From assembly GCA_021793945.1 (NCBI GenBank), contig JAJYRT010000017.1, positions 1 to 20,268 of the forward strand: a DNA stretch of 20,268 bases, read 5' to 3'. The translations under genes were made by a program, and so were the position numbers. Below are positions 1 to 7,105 of this stretch, one piece after another. How positions within the stretch are numbered: the stretch's first letter is position 1; each line of letters begins with the position of its first letter. The notes under the pieces were generated by a model, which saw nothing but the letters and a program-made list of their open reading frames with translations, was not told where the DNA came from and searched no databases. The stretch comes from Thermoplasmata archaeon (GTDB lineage: Archaea > Thermoplasmatota > Thermoplasmata > Thermoplasmatales > Thermoplasmataceae).

Positions 1-681
1 GGGCAGGGCAACGCAGTAGCGAGGCTCCTGATTAATTTCGGATCAAAGATTGCCATGGTGTCGAGGTCGGGCAGCAGTTTTGGCCTTGTTGAATCATCTA
101 CAATTAAGATATTCAAAGGAGATGCAACAAACGAGGAGTCTATGAGGGAGATCAGGGACAAGATCATAGAATTCTATGGCGGGATAGACGTTGTTTACAA
201 CTCACCTGGAAAATACGAAGAGACGGGCAGGGATCTGCCACCACCCTCCGATCTCATAGAAATGTTCAACAGCAATGTCGGCGCTCAATACAATGTTATC
301 AGGGTATTTTCAGAAGCCATGAGGAAGAAGGGCGGAGCCATAGTAAACGTGGGTGCTTCACCTGCTATTTTCACTGGATCGAGCATTGCTTATACCATCG
401 CAAAGAAATCCATTGAAGAGATGACCAGAAAATCAGCCGAAATGCTCAAAGCGTACAACATCAGGGTTAATGCTGTGCTCCCTGGGGCTGTGTCCAGGGA
501 AGACAGATTCAGGAAAACCTTCCCGTTTAACTTCGGCAAGATCTCCGATACTACTGATCTCGATGCCACAGAAGTTGCTTATGTCTCAGTATTCCTGCTG
601 AGCGAAATGGCTTATGGAATCAACGGACAGTCCATTGTGGTTGATAAGGGAATGAACACCCTCAGGCTTTCAAGAAAGTGA
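1..681 (+). CDS. Short-chain dehydrogenase/reductase, 5'-truncated by window edge
   Basis: The reading frame is open from base 1, so the true start lies upstream; the visible part is about 226 residues. It begins inside the glycine-rich nucleotide-binding turn (GQGNAVA, expected from TGxxxGxG) and continues as a Rossmann fold. The SDR signature YxxxK is present (Tyr codon 391-393, Lys codon 403-405), and the C-terminal part has the usual 'IRVNAVLPGAV' and 'NGQSIVVDKG' segments. Family knowledge says it is an NAD(P)H-dependent oxidoreductase; the substrate cannot be read from the sequence. Two positions are unusual. The NNAG motif is replaced by NSPG, and the residue 13 before the catalytic Tyr, normally Ser, is Gly (a Ser lies two residues later). 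It could therefore be a weakly active or divergent SDR. The family call is secure; the activity is not. Confidence 0.85.
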   Translation, partial: GQGNAVARLLINFGSKIAMVSRSGSSFGLVESSTIKIFKGDATNEESMREIRDKIIEFYGGIDVVYNSPGKYEETGRDLPPPSDLIEMFNSNVGAQYNVIRVFSEAMRKKGGAIVNVGASPAIFTGSSIAYTIAKKSIEEMTRKSAEMLKAYNIRVNAVLPGAVSREDRFRKTFPFNFGKISDTTDLDATEVAYVSVFLLSEMAYGINGQSIVVDKGMNTLRLSRK

Positions 682-773
682 TATTGAGATCTCGTCTAAC
701 CAATATTCTGACCTGACACAAACCCTGGATTTTGATCATAAAGCAATGGGCATCCTTTTCCTGGATAATCATA

Positions 774-785
774 AAACTAAATATT
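774..785 (+). promoter_or_regulatory. TATA box for polX
   Basis: An A/T-rich box (aaactaaata) is centred about 27 bases upstream of the polX ATG at 806. This is the archaeal TATA spacing for a transcript that starts at or next to the start codon. No Shine-Dalgarno sequence precedes the ATG, which fits leaderless initiation. Confidence 0.5.
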
Positions 786-805
786 GCCTCTCTCCATGTT
801 AAGGC

Positions 806-2512
806 ATGTTTAATGATGAACTCGCCGAAGTTTTCTCTGAACTGGCCGATATGGAGGAGATAGAGGGCCAGAAATGGGAATCCATAGCCTATCGCCGGGT
901 TGCGATGAGCATTGCCGGACTTGGGGAGGACATCAGAGAAATTAGCCGCAGGAACGAACTGAGGAAAATAGATGGTGTTGGGGCGGCCATCGAGAAAAAA
1001 ATACAGCAGTACATAGAAGAAGGCAGAATCACGGTCCACGATAATTTAAAGAAAAAATATCCAGTGGACTTCAAACAGCTAAGGAAAATACAGGGACTTG
1101 GCGCAAAGAAAATAGCGTCCCTTTACGTGAATTTAGGTATCACCAGTGTTTCAGATCTGCGTGTGGCAATTGAATCACATAAAATTTCTAAATTGCCTGG
1201 ATTTGGAGAGAAAACCGAGATGAATCTCTCAAAGTCCCTAGAATTGAGCCTGTCAGCTGGACCGACAAGGATTCCGCTGGGAAAGGCATACCCTGATATT
1301 ATGGAGCTGAAGAACTTCCTTGATGCCAGTGGGCTTTTTGACAGGGTAACCGTTGCCGGATCCACCAGGAGAATGAAGGAAACCATAGGAGATGTGGATA
1401 TACTCGCTATTGCCAGAGACAAATCAAAGGGTGCTGAAGTGCTGGTCGAATCTGATCGTGTTTCCGGAACTGTTGTCAGGGGTGAATCGAAAATAACCGT
1501 GAATCTTAAAATAGGAATCACCTGCGACCTCAGGCTCATAGAGGAGGGATCCTTCGGAGCAGCGCTTCAATATTTCACTGGCAGTAAGGAACATAACATA
1601 CATCTCCGCAACATCGCCATTGCTTCAAGTATGAAGCTAAATGAATATGGACTTTTTAGTGGGGAGAAGCGGATTGCAGGCCGAACCGAGGCTGAAATCT
1701 ATGCGGGACTCGGAATGGAATATATTGAGCCTGAATTGAGGGAAAACACTGGAGAAATCGAAGCTTCCATGAACCACACACTCCCTGATATCGTAGGTTA
1801 TGAACAGATCAGGGGAGACACACACGCCCATACTGTTGACAGCGACGGATCAAACACGGTCGAAGAGATGATGCTGCAGGCCAGAAAGAACGGGCTTGAA
1901 TACATTGTTTTCACAAATCACAGCAAGAGCCTGAGAGTGGCAAATGGCCTTGATGAAGCAGGCTTCCTGGAATTGAACAGGAGGATTGATGAGGCTTCCT
2001 CAAGACTAAACTATCCCGCACTCAAGGGGGTTGAACTTGAAATTCTAAAGGATGGCAGCCTTGATCTTGGAGAGGCGGTGCTGTCAGAAATGGACTTTGT
2101 CCTGGCTTCCCTCCATCAATTCGTGACCGGAGATAGTGACGAGAATACAGGGAGGGTGGTAAGGGCGATACAATCTGGGCTGGTAAAAGGGATTGCACAC
2201 CCCACTGGAAGGTTGATCGGGAAGCGTGAACCATACAAGCTGGATATGGGCAGAATTATGGCGGAATGTTCCGCCGCTGGAGTCTGTCTTGAGATAAATG
2301 GTGACCCGTTCCGATCCGATCTTCCAGCAGATCTAGTGCGCAGAGCAAGAAACGCAGGAGTTCGGTTCACGCTGGGGAGCGATGCTCATAATGTTGCTGA
2401 CCTTACAAACCTCAGATTCGCAACCGCAATAGCGAGAAGAGGCTGGCTTGGGAAGGAACAGGTAATGAATACCCTTTCCTTTGAAAATTTCAGGAAAATC
2501 ATGTCAGGGTGA
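806..2512 (+). CDS. polX: DNA polymerase X family protein with PHP exonuclease domain (PolX)
   Basis: A repair-type DNA polymerase expected to fill short gaps in base-excision repair, with a built-in PHP phosphoesterase that in bacterial PolX gives 3'-5' exonuclease and AP-endonuclease activity. At 568 residues it has the full family length. Helix-hairpin-helix motifs lie at about 52-66, 92-105 and 128-138 (IDGVGAAI, IQGLGAKK, LPGFGEK). The nucleotidyltransferase motif GSTRRMKETIGDVD spans 185-198, with metal-binding Asp196 and Asp198 and the third Asp at 241. The PHP domain starts near 335 and keeps the expected metal ligands: His340 and His342, Asp347 region, His372, Glu410, His437, His465, Asp526 and His528. 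Both active sites therefore look intact. The gene stands alone behind its own TATA box, and the ATG at 806 is the first in frame. I see no truncation or unusual composition. Confidence 0.95.
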   Translation: MFNDELAEVFSELADMEEIEGQKWESIAYRRVAMSIAGLGEDIREISRRNELRKIDGVGAAIEKKIQQYIEEGRITVHDNLKKKYPVDFKQLRKIQGLGAKKIASLYVNLGITSVSDLRVAIESHKISKLPGFGEKTEMNLSKSLELSLSAGPTRIPLGKAYPDIMELKNFLDASGLFDRVTVAGSTRRMKETIGDVDILAIARDKSKGAEVLVESDRVSGTVVRGESKITVNLKIGITCDLRLIEEGSFGAALQYFTGSKEHNIHLRNIAIASSMKLNEYGLFSGEKRIAGRTEAEIYAGLGMEYIEPELRENTGEIEASMNHTLPDIVGYEQIRGDTHAHTVDSDGSNTVEEMMLQARKNGLEYIVFTNHSKSLRVANGLDEAGFLELNRRIDEASSRLNYPALKGVELEILKDGSLDLGEAVLSEMDFVLASLHQFVTGDSDENTGRVVRAIQSGLVKGIAHPTGRLIGKREPYKLDMGRIMAECSAAGVCLEINGDPFRSDLPADLVRRARNAGVRFTLGSDAHNVADLTNLRFATAIARRGWLGKEQVMNTLSFENFRKIMSG

Positions 2513-2630
2513 CTGATTCCTTTTCTGTCGTGTATCCGGGTTATTTTCCCGTCATGATCCTTCTCTCTTTATCATCCTGAGCGAGGGGTAGTTGACCCAT
2601 ATCCATAGTGCTTGATTTTCGATGCTCGAA

Positions 2631-2640
2631 TTTTTAAACA
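2631..2640 (+). promoter_or_regulatory. TATA box for rocA
   Basis: The run tttttaaaca would place transcription start near 2660. That is downstream of the upstream in-frame ATG at 2622 but upstream of the ATG at 2697, so it argues for the 2697 start. The gene-free region 2513-2630 holds only T-rich stretches that could act as terminator for polX; I see nothing else in it. Confidence 0.5.
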
Positions 2641-2696
2641 AAAAGAAGATTACCAAAAGCAATTCGGGCAACCGGAAGAAGGAGGCTAGAAAAACT

Positions 2697-4244
2697 ATGT
2701 TTGATAATGAGAACACCTTTATTAAGATGAGAGATGCCGGCAAAGAGAAGGATTTTGACAGCTTATACGAAAACGCGCTCAAGGAGGCGGAAACTTATTT
2801 CTCGAAGGAGTACCCGAACCTGGCAGCAGGCGAGGTAAAAGAGAAGGGAAAGATCAAGGATATCTCCCCAATAGATGGGAAGGAGATAGCGACATTCCAG
2901 ATGTCGTCTCCAGAAACTGTGGATAAAACTCTCAGAATCCTGCATTCCTCCTACCGGAAATGGTACGATATTGGATATGTTGAAAGAACCAGAATCCTGC
3001 TGAAAGCTGCAGACATAATGAGTGAGCGGAAATTCCTGCTGGCCGCCATGCTAGCGTATGAAAATGGAAAGAACCGGTACGAGGCAATGGGCGATGTGGA
3101 TGAGGCGATAGATTTCATGAGGTACTATTCGCTCAACCTTATTGAGAACCAGGGATTTATAAGATTCACCGGCAAGGGTTACAAGAATGAGGAAAGCCAG
3201 AGCGTTATGAAGCCTTACGGTGTTTTCGCAGTTATACCGCCTTTTAACTTCTACTCAATAACAATCGGCATGGCCGTGGGTCCCCTTGTGGTGGGAAATG
3301 CAGTCGTGTTAAAGCCATCCAGTGACATACCTCTATCCTCCTACCTCGGAATCAAGATACTGCATGAGGCTGGGGTTCCAAAGGAAGTCCTTGCTTACTT
3401 AGCTGGTTCAGGAAGCGTTGTCGGGCAAAAACTTAGCGAAAGCGATCTTGTATCAGGGTTTGTATTCACTGGTTCCAGAGAAGTTGGAATGGCGCTTTAC
3501 AGGAAAGCAACTGAGAAACACCCAAGGGTAGTCGTCACGGAAATGGGAGGAAAAGACGCCATAATAGTGTCTGCAAAGGCTGACCTGTCAAAGGCAGTGG
3601 AAGGAACCGCAAGAGCCGCATTCGGCTATTCTGGACAGAAATGCAGCGCCTGTTCGCTTGTGTACGTCCATGAAGCCATTTATGACAAGTTCGTTCCTAT
3701 GCTTGTGGATCGGGTTAAGAAAATGCAGGTTGGCGATCCAAGGAAGAAAGAGACATTTGTTACCCCCGTGGTCAATGCTGGTGCCTACGAAAAATTCAAG
3801 ACGCTAATGGCAGCGATACCTAAGGAAGGTGAGATCCTGTACGGAGGCAAAACAAGGGGGGAGAGTGGATATTACGTCGAACCGACAATTGTCGGAAACC
3901 TGAAGCAAGACTCGTTCGTAATCAGGGACGAACTATTCCTCCCGATACTTGCGATTGCAAAGGTTAAAAGCGTTGATGATGCAATTCAGAGAGTTAATGC
4001 TTCAGAGTATGGGCTTACAGGCGGGATATTCTCGGGAGACCTGACGGAAATAGAGCACTATTTTGCGACCGCTGATGTCGGCGTTCTGTATGCAAATAGG
4101 ACCAGTGGCGGTTCAACAGGCGCGATGGTTGCTTCCCAGCCATTCGTAGGATGGAAAATGAGCGGAGTCAGCGGGAAGGGAACAGGATCATTCTATTACC
4201 TTCAGCAGTTTCTCAGGGAACAGTCCCAGACAATTGCACATTGA
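2697..4244 (+). CDS. rocA: 1-pyrroline-5-carboxylate dehydrogenase (L-glutamate gamma-semialdehyde dehydrogenase)
   Basis: An NAD(P)+-dependent aldehyde dehydrogenase that oxidises glutamate semialdehyde to glutamate, the second step of proline (or arginine/ornithine) degradation. I chose the ATG at 2697 because GGAGG at 2681-2685 lies 11 bases upstream and the TATA box lies between it and the ATG at 2622. The resulting 515 residues equal the length of Bacillus RocA. Subfamily-specific features are 'EAIDFMRYYS' (about 136-145), FTGSREVG (257-264), EMGGKD with general base Glu282, and the P5CDH signature GQKCSACS with nucleophile Cys316. Oxyanion Asn184, cofactor Lys206 and the C-terminal QPFVGWKMSG are present. 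One oddity is that the usual E(I/L)FGP motif reads ELFLP. No proline dehydrogenase is adjacent. The last 32 bases overlap the convergent lipB. Specificity is inferred from motifs only. Confidence 0.9.
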   Translation: MFDNENTFIKMRDAGKEKDFDSLYENALKEAETYFSKEYPNLAAGEVKEKGKIKDISPIDGKEIATFQMSSPETVDKTLRILHSSYRKWYDIGYVERTRILLKAADIMSERKFLLAAMLAYENGKNRYEAMGDVDEAIDFMRYYSLNLIENQGFIRFTGKGYKNEESQSVMKPYGVFAVIPPFNFYSITIGMAVGPLVVGNAVVLKPSSDIPLSSYLGIKILHEAGVPKEVLAYLAGSGSVVGQKLSESDLVSGFVFTGSREVGMALYRKATEKHPRVVVTEMGGKDAIIVSAKADLSKAVEGTARAAFGYSGQKCSACSLVYVHEAIYDKFVPMLVDRVKKMQVGDPRKKETFVTPVVNAGAYEKFKTLMAAIPKEGEILYGGKTRGESGYYVEPTIVGNLKQDSFVIRDELFLPILAIAKVKSVDDAIQRVNASEYGLTGGIFSGDLTEIEHYFATADVGVLYANRTSGGSTGAMVASQPFVGWKMSGVSGKGTGSFYYLQQFLREQSQTIAH

Positions 4245-4926
4245 AATCCTTGAGAAATGTGTTTTCATTTGAATATCTTTTAATTTTTTCCATTTTCAGG
4301 GCTGCAACCAACCTTCTTTCCAGTTTTGATCTCACTTCCTCAGTTTCAATTGCCGAACCCGTTTCCTTTCTGACGCTGGTCATTATTGAAGCATCAAAGC
4401 CGCAGGGCATTATGCTGTAGAATTTGTTCAGGTCTGTAGAAACATTGAGTGCTATCCCATGAAATGTGGAAAAACCACGGATTGCAAAGCCTATTGAGCA
4501 AATTTTCCTTTCCTGTACCCACACACCGGTTTCTTTGTTAAGCCTTCCCTCGGCTTTAATTGCGTATTCATACAATAACGATATGATTGAGTCCTGCACA
4601 AGAATTATCAGATCCCTGACATTAGTCCTGCGTTCCTTCATATTGATAACAAAGTAGACTATTACCTGGCCTGGGCCATGAAAGGTGTATGCCCCCCCAC
4701 GCTCAACGAATATAACTGGCAGGCTCTGATCCAGCATGGCACCACTGTCCCTATGTATGCCTGCTGTATATGTGTCCGGATGCTCTACAAATACCATGGC
4801 GTCTCCGATCCTACCGCTGTTCCTGAGATCGACAAGAGTGTGCTGGAATTCCAGTATTCGCGCATAATCCTGTGTTCCAAGGTTAAAAACCAGATCCACG
4901 TTCCTGAATCTACAATTTGGTGACAT
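4213..4926 (-). CDS. lipB: Octanoyl-(acyl carrier protein):protein N-octanoyltransferase
   Basis: Transfers octanoyl from acyl carrier protein to the lipoyl domains of 2-oxoacid dehydrogenases or GcvH, the step before LipA sulfur insertion; no lipA is in the window. The family motifs are clear. RGGAYTFHGPGQ is at 76-87, catalytic Lys141 is in 'RKICSIG', FHGIALNV is at 155-162, and the catalytic Cys175 is in IMPCG. Length is 237 residues, normal for LipB. The start is unusual. The ATG at 4926 and the next codons appear to come from the right end of the adjacent TnpB element, 10 bases after the tnpB stop, with GAGG five bases upstream. The first nine residues do not look conserved. An in-frame GTG at 4899 (residue 10) would be a plausible ancestral start. 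The 3' end overlaps rocA by 32 bases tail to tail. Confidence 0.9.
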   Translation of the reverse strand: MSPNCRFRNVDLVFNLGTQDYARILEFQHTLVDLRNSGRIGDAMVFVEHPDTYTAGIHRDSGAMLDQSLPVIFVERGGAYTFHGPGQVIVYFVINMKERRTNVRDLIILVQDSIISLLYEYAIKAEGRLNKETGVWVQERKICSIGFAIRGFSTFHGIALNVSTDLNKFYSIMPCGFDASIMTSVRKETGSAIETEEVRSKLERRLVAALKMEKIKRYSNENTFLKDFNVQLSGTVP

Positions 4927-5050
4927 CCTACCCTCGCTAACGCAAGGGGCTTCCCGCTTCAGCGATCCGGGTTGCCCTTGCGGGTAGAGCCCTGATCTCC
5001 ACGGGCGTGAATTCGGGAGTGCCCCTCCCTACCTTTATGAGACCAATGTT
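4904..5050 (-). ncRNA. Predicted omegaRNA (reRNA): tnpB 3' end plus guide
   Basis: In characterised TnpB systems the guide RNA covers the 3' end of tnpB and the right end, and continues into flanking DNA as the guide. Here the scaffold would run on the minus strand through the tnpB C-terminal codons and end at the hairpin 4948-4931 and GTCAC (4924-4920). The guide would begin at 4919 (CAAATTGTAGATTC...), which is lipB codon 3 onward. An alternative 8-bp pairing (4982-4975 with 4948-4941) could form a pseudoknot. The upstream end of the RNA and the guide length are guesses from the family. Confidence 0.5.
4931..4948 (-). repeat. Right-end hairpin of the TnpB element
   Basis: On the minus strand CCCTTGC pairs with GCGAGGG around a GTTA loop, 7 bp with one G-T wobble. 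It contains the tnpB stop codon (4939-4937) and the GAGG that precedes the lipB ATG. Confidence 0.6.
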
Positions 5051-6151
5051 GCGTATGTTGATAGCCGCATTCAGGTCACGGTCGATGTTAAGACCACATG
5101 CGTCACAGTGGTATATGCGATCTGATAACCTCAGATCCTCTTTTATGTTGCCGCATGCTGAGCATTTGCGTGATGTGTTTCTGGGATCGATCAGCATGAC
5201 AGTGGTACCGGCACTTTCAGCCTTGTACCCTGTGTACTGGATGATCCTGTTCCATGACGCATCCGCTATGCTCTTCGCCAGGTGGTGACTCTTAACCATT
5301 CCTTTAATGTTCAGGTCTTCGAAAACAATGAGATCATGATTTTCCACCAGGCTGCTGGATATTTTGTGCAAGAAATCATCCCTCTGCCTCTGTATCTTCC
5401 TGTGCACTTTTGCGACTCTTTTCTTTGCCCTCTCCCTCTTTCCTGATCCCTTCTTCTTTCTGGAAAGGGATTTCTGTGCCTTCTTCAGTTGTTTTTCCGA
5501 TCCCCTCAGGAAACGTGGAGATTCAATGCATGTTCCATCACTCACGGCCATGAAAGATTCGAGTCCAAGATCAACACCCACTGCATTCCTTGGTTGTGGT
5601 ACTGACAGCGCAAGCCCCTTTCCTTTGATCTTTTCTGAATCGGCGGTGACTGTTATGAACCAGTCTCCAACATGATCACGCTTTATTGAGAGTGTCCTCA
5701 TGTCTCCGCTGATCGGGCGATGCATGAACATACGGATTTCACCGATCCTCGACAGCCACACATGACCGTTATCCAGTATCCTGAATCCAGACTGCGGATA
5801 GGTGATGGAGTTGTACCCGTCTTTTGGCTTGAATCTCGGGAAGCCTGCTTTTATGTTTTTTCCGTTCTTTTTTTCCCTGATTCTCCTGAAGAAGTTGCCA
5901 AATGCTTTATCAACTCTGTGTGCAGCGTCCTGAAGCACCTGTGAATGGATATCCTTGAATTCGGGAAAGACTTTCTTCAGTTCCGGTACCTGGTCCTGCT
6001 GGTAGTTATAGTTGATGCTCTTACCCATCTTATGTGCGTAGACCCTCTGCTGCAGGAATGCGTTGTACAGTTCCCGGCAGAGGTTCAACTGCTGGATTAG
6101 CAGTTTCTCCTGCCCAGCAGATGGATACAGTCGGAACTTGTATGTCCTCAT
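4937..6151 (-). CDS. tnpB: TnpB RNA-guided nuclease (IS605/IS1341 family)
   Basis: TnpB proteins are RuvC-type DNA endonucleases guided by an RNA made from the element's right end. They cut next to a short TAM and are relatives of Cas12. I start the protein at the ATG at 6151 because MRTYKFRLYP is the conserved N-terminus; the open frame extends upstream to a TTG at 6262, but that part is unlike the family. From this start it is 404 residues. RuvC motif I is GVDLG (Asp194), motif II is VFEDL (Glu278), and motif III is DRDLNAA (Asp357/Asp359). A zinc ribbon has Cys330, Cys333, Cys349 and Cys352. All catalytic and zinc residues are present, so it looks active. The last 25 or so residues (TPVEIRALPAR... 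GSPLR) are encoded by the predicted omegaRNA scaffold. The gene lies just upstream of lipB on the same strand. Confidence 0.93.
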   Translation of the reverse strand: MRTYKFRLYPSAGQEKLLIQQLNLCRELYNAFLQQRVYAHKMGKSINYNYQQDQVPELKKVFPEFKDIHSQVLQDAAHRVDKAFGNFFRRIREKKNGKNIKAGFPRFKPKDGYNSITYPQSGFRILDNGHVWLSRIGEIRMFMHRPISGDMRTLSIKRDHVGDWFITVTADSEKIKGKGLALSVPQPRNAVGVDLGLESFMAVSDGTCIESPRFLRGSEKQLKKAQKSLSRKKKGSGKRERAKKRVAKVHRKIQRQRDDFLHKISSSLVENHDLIVFEDLNIKGMVKSHHLAKSIADASWNRIIQYTGYKAESAGTTVMLIDPRNTSRKCSACGNIKEDLRLSDRIYHCDACGLNIDRDLNAAINIRNIGLIKVGRGTPEFTPVEIRALPARATRIAEAGSPLR

Positions 6152-6206
6152 GACGCTCTGTCTTATACGATATTCACTGATATTATAAGCATTTTGCTCG
6201 CTTTCA

Positions 6207-6228
6207 TCCCCTTGCCGAGTCAAGGAGA
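6207..6228 (-). repeat. Left-end hairpin of the TnpB element
   Basis: On the minus strand TCTCCTTG pairs with CAAGGGGA around an ACTCGG loop, 8 bp with one wobble. It is preceded by GCGGGAAG, the same octamer that precedes the right-end hairpin. It lies between the proposed left boundary and the tnpB start codon. Confidence 0.5.
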
Positions 6229-6273
6229 CTTCCCGCTCGCATAAGTTAAAATATATTATCAACGGCTGGCGAT

Positions 6274-6283
6274 CTTATATTAA
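6274..6283 (+). promoter_or_regulatory. TATA box for the thiamine operon
   Basis: The box cttatattaa is centred 26 bases before the thiD ATG at 6305, implying a leaderless message with no room for a TPP riboswitch. The box is nearly palindromic (TTAATATAAG on the other strand), so before the TnpB insertion it could also have served lipB in the opposite direction. Confidence 0.5.
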
Positions 6284-6304
6284 TGAAGTAACGATGTAAA
6301 ATAC

Positions 6305-7105
6305 ATGAAAAGGGTGTCCAGGGCACTGACGATTGCCGGGTCAGATTCCGGAGGCGGAGCCGGCATTCAGGCTGACCTCAAGACAATGACTTCGCTTTCA
6401 GTGTTCGGATCATCCGTTATAGTTGCGCTGACTGCACAGAACAGCACGAAGGTTTCCGGCATACTTGAGGTACCCCCAGATTTCATTATCAGCCAGATTG
6501 ATGCAGTCCTTTCTGATATGGGTGCAGATTCGGTAAAGACGGGAATGCTATTCAGCAGCACCACGATTTCCGCTGTATCTAGAGGACTGCGAGAATACGC
6601 TGTTTCAGGCATAATAATAGATCCCGTCATGATTTCCAAGACCGGGGCAGTTCTTCTTCGGAATGACGCGATCTCCGCGATGATAGATCTGCTTTTTCCT
6701 CTGGCTGCATTGATCACACCAAATGTGCCTGAGGCTGAAAGAATTTCCGGGCTGCCCATAGCCAGCAGTGAAGATGCAAAGACCGTCTCGCTGAAACTTT
6801 CTGACGAATATGGCATTGGAGTGCTGATCAAGGGAGGTCATCTTGGAGATGAAACGGTGAAGGATTTCCTGAGCATTAATGGAAAGACCTATGTTTATTC
6901 GGGAAAAAGAGTAAACACCGAAAACAGCCACGGCACGGGCGACACGTTGTCAGCAGCCATATGCTCATATCTTGCCCTCGGGAACCCGCTGTTAAAAGCT
7001 GTTGAGCTCGCAAGGGTCTACCTGCAAAATGCAATAGAGCAATCGTTTCCCATGGGAAAAGGATATGGATCACTGAATCATTTCTGGAGGAATGTATATG
7101 AATGA
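6305..7105 (+). CDS. thiD: Hydroxymethylpyrimidine / phosphomethylpyrimidine kinase
   Basis: Phosphorylates HMP and HMP-P to HMP-PP, the pyrimidine donor for thiamine phosphate synthase. The 266-residue protein has the ribokinase fold typical of ThiD. The substrate loop GSDSGGGAG is at 12-20, DPVMISKTG is at 106-114, and the anion-hole segment HGTGDTLSAA is at 209-218. Bacterial ThiD has Cys (Cys213 in Salmonella) in GTGC; here residue 213 is Asp, as in other ribokinase-family members. Unlike many archaeal ThiD proteins it has no C-terminal ThiN domain, which fits the separate thiE two genes downstream. It is the first gene of an operon and its 3' end overlaps the next start. A pyridoxal kinase is the main alternative, but the thi context favours ThiD. 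Confidence 0.9.
   Translation: MKRVSRALTIAGSDSGGGAGIQADLKTMTSLSVFGSSVIVALTAQNSTKVSGILEVPPDFIISQIDAVLSDMGADSVKTGMLFSSTTISAVSRGLREYAVSGIIIDPVMISKTGAVLLRNDAISAMIDLLFPLAALITPNVPEAERISGLPIASSEDAKTVSLKLSDEYGIGVLIKGGHLGDETVKDFLSINGKTYVYSGKRVNTENSHGTGDTLSAAICSYLALGNPLLKAVELARVYLQNAIEQSFPMGKGYGSLNHFWRNVYE

Larger units (their letters stand above)
4920..6257 (-). mobile_element. Solitary-tnpB element of the IS200/IS605 (IS1341-type) family
   Basis: The element contains one gene, tnpB, and no tnpA transposase, so by itself it is probably not mobile unless a TnpA acts in trans. The left boundary is proposed just inside TTGAT (minus strand, 6262-6258), the pentamer that is the published target and TAM of ISDra2. 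The right boundary is proposed after the minus-strand GTCAC at 4924-4920, directly after a small hairpin that overlaps the tnpB stop. Both ends carry GCGGGAAG followed by an imperfect hairpin (6207-6228 and 4931-4948). No target duplication is expected for this family. Boundaries are inferred by eye and could be off by several bases. Confidence 0.65.

Noticed and set aside
2536..2556. Short inverted repeat (CGGG...CCCG) after polX as a hairpin terminator
   Set aside because: Only four base pairs; archaeal termination more likely uses the nearby T-rich stretches.
2622..2696. Upstream ATG start for rocA
   Set aside because: It lies at or before the TATA box; the downstream ATG has GGAGG and gives the family length.
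5007..5944. Plus-strand open frames opposite tnpB
   Set aside because: They have no recognisable protein features and mirror the codon pattern of tnpB.
6152..6262. N-terminal extension of tnpB to the TTG at 6262
   Set aside because: The extension is translated from the left-end hairpin region, and MRTYKFRLYP at 6151 is the conserved family N-terminus.
6263..6304. Possible TPP riboswitch upstream of thiD
   Set aside because: The TATA box leaves essentially no leader before the ATG, and no CUGAGA or other THI-box core is visible.
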